Below are positions 63,800 through 64,000 of a stretch of DNA of 64,000 nt, piece after piece. Each line of letters starts with the position of its first letter. Positions within the stretch are counted from its first letter, which is position 1. The stretch is from assembly GCF_000276805.1 (NCBI RefSeq), contig NZ_AKXQ01000022.1:21524-85523 (forward strand), in the 5' to 3' direction. The DNA is from Moritella dasanensis ArB 0140 (GTDB lineage: Bacteria > Pseudomonadota > Gammaproteobacteria > Enterobacterales > Moritellaceae). The notes under the pieces are model-generated. The model was not told the origin of the DNA. It searched no databases and worked only from the letters and a program-made list of their open reading frames with translations. The translations under genes were made by a program, and so were the position numbers.

Positions 63800-64000
63800 A
63801 ACCTATCACTCCATTCCTTGGTGTTGACATCTATAGCTAAGCTGTTGGTATTTTTATAACTACAACTTAATGTTACTAACAAATATTTTACATCTTAACT
63901 GTTGGGATGGGAATGTTTTTGCAGGATATAGATGGGTGATTTGTGATGTTCATATCGTCTTTATTAGCAATGACAAACAAAAAAGGGGGGAGCTGATTAA

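Overview
The window reads as chromosome of a marine gammaproteobacterium. Housekeeping proteins (GlnE, ParE, Mdh, RNase R, ribosomal proteins, DnaB) are of the E. coli/Vibrio type. A MotX homologue points to a sodium-driven polar flagellum. The overall mix suggests Moritella or a close relative (Alteromonadales/Vibrionales); that name is a judgement from remembered protein families, not a database match. No rRNA, tRNA or CRISPR array was seen.

Layout. 1-10 kb: glnE, an lpxL-type acyltransferase, tolC divergent from nudF-cpdA-yqiA-parE. 10-14 kb: a Fur-box-preceded ferric-iron ABC transporter (fbpABC). 14-18 kb: argR divergent from an arginine ABC transporter (artP, binding protein, artQ, artM). 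18-26 kb: mdh, motX, rnr-rlmB, an RDD membrane protein, elaA. 25.6-26.9 kb: rpsF-rpsR-rplI. 27-33 kb: a divergent cluster with an AGPS-like flavin oxidase, a GlpD-like dehydrogenase, an FGGY kinase and an AraC-type regulator. 33-38 kb: cytochrome c, dnaB carrying a large intein in its P-loop, alr. 38-42 kb: TetR regulator, radical SAM protein, OxyR-box-preceded peroxiredoxin, CheX-like protein, zur.

42.3-53.9 kb: an island of about 11.6 kb inserted in the 5' end of dusA. The left end keeps the native dusA promoter and a 28-codon stump. The right end supplies a new promoter and new first codons to the surviving dusA. Matching arm-type repeats lie inside both ends. Two paralogous tyrosine recombinases, a putative SF3-like replication helicase, a small HUH protein beside a possible oriT, and a PrtN-like regulator form the mobile machinery. 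The cargo centres on a two-gene, translationally coupled unit: a NACHT-type STAND NTPase (bacterial NLR-like) followed by a stand-alone RelA/SpoT-like nucleotide synthetase. I regard this as the most likely undescribed system here: an NLR-like sensor paired with an alarmone- or RNA-modifying effector, probably anti-phage.

54-64 kb: a chemoreceptor, a porin and a small phosphate-binding-protein-like gene, a PBP2 paralogue whose start codon lies in a 15-bp tandem repeat, rraB, and a PAS-PAS-GGDEF-EAL protein that is probably a c-di-GMP phosphodiesterase.

Most of the chromosome is ordinary core genome. The accessory interest lies in the dusA island, the dnaB intein and the AGPS-like cluster.
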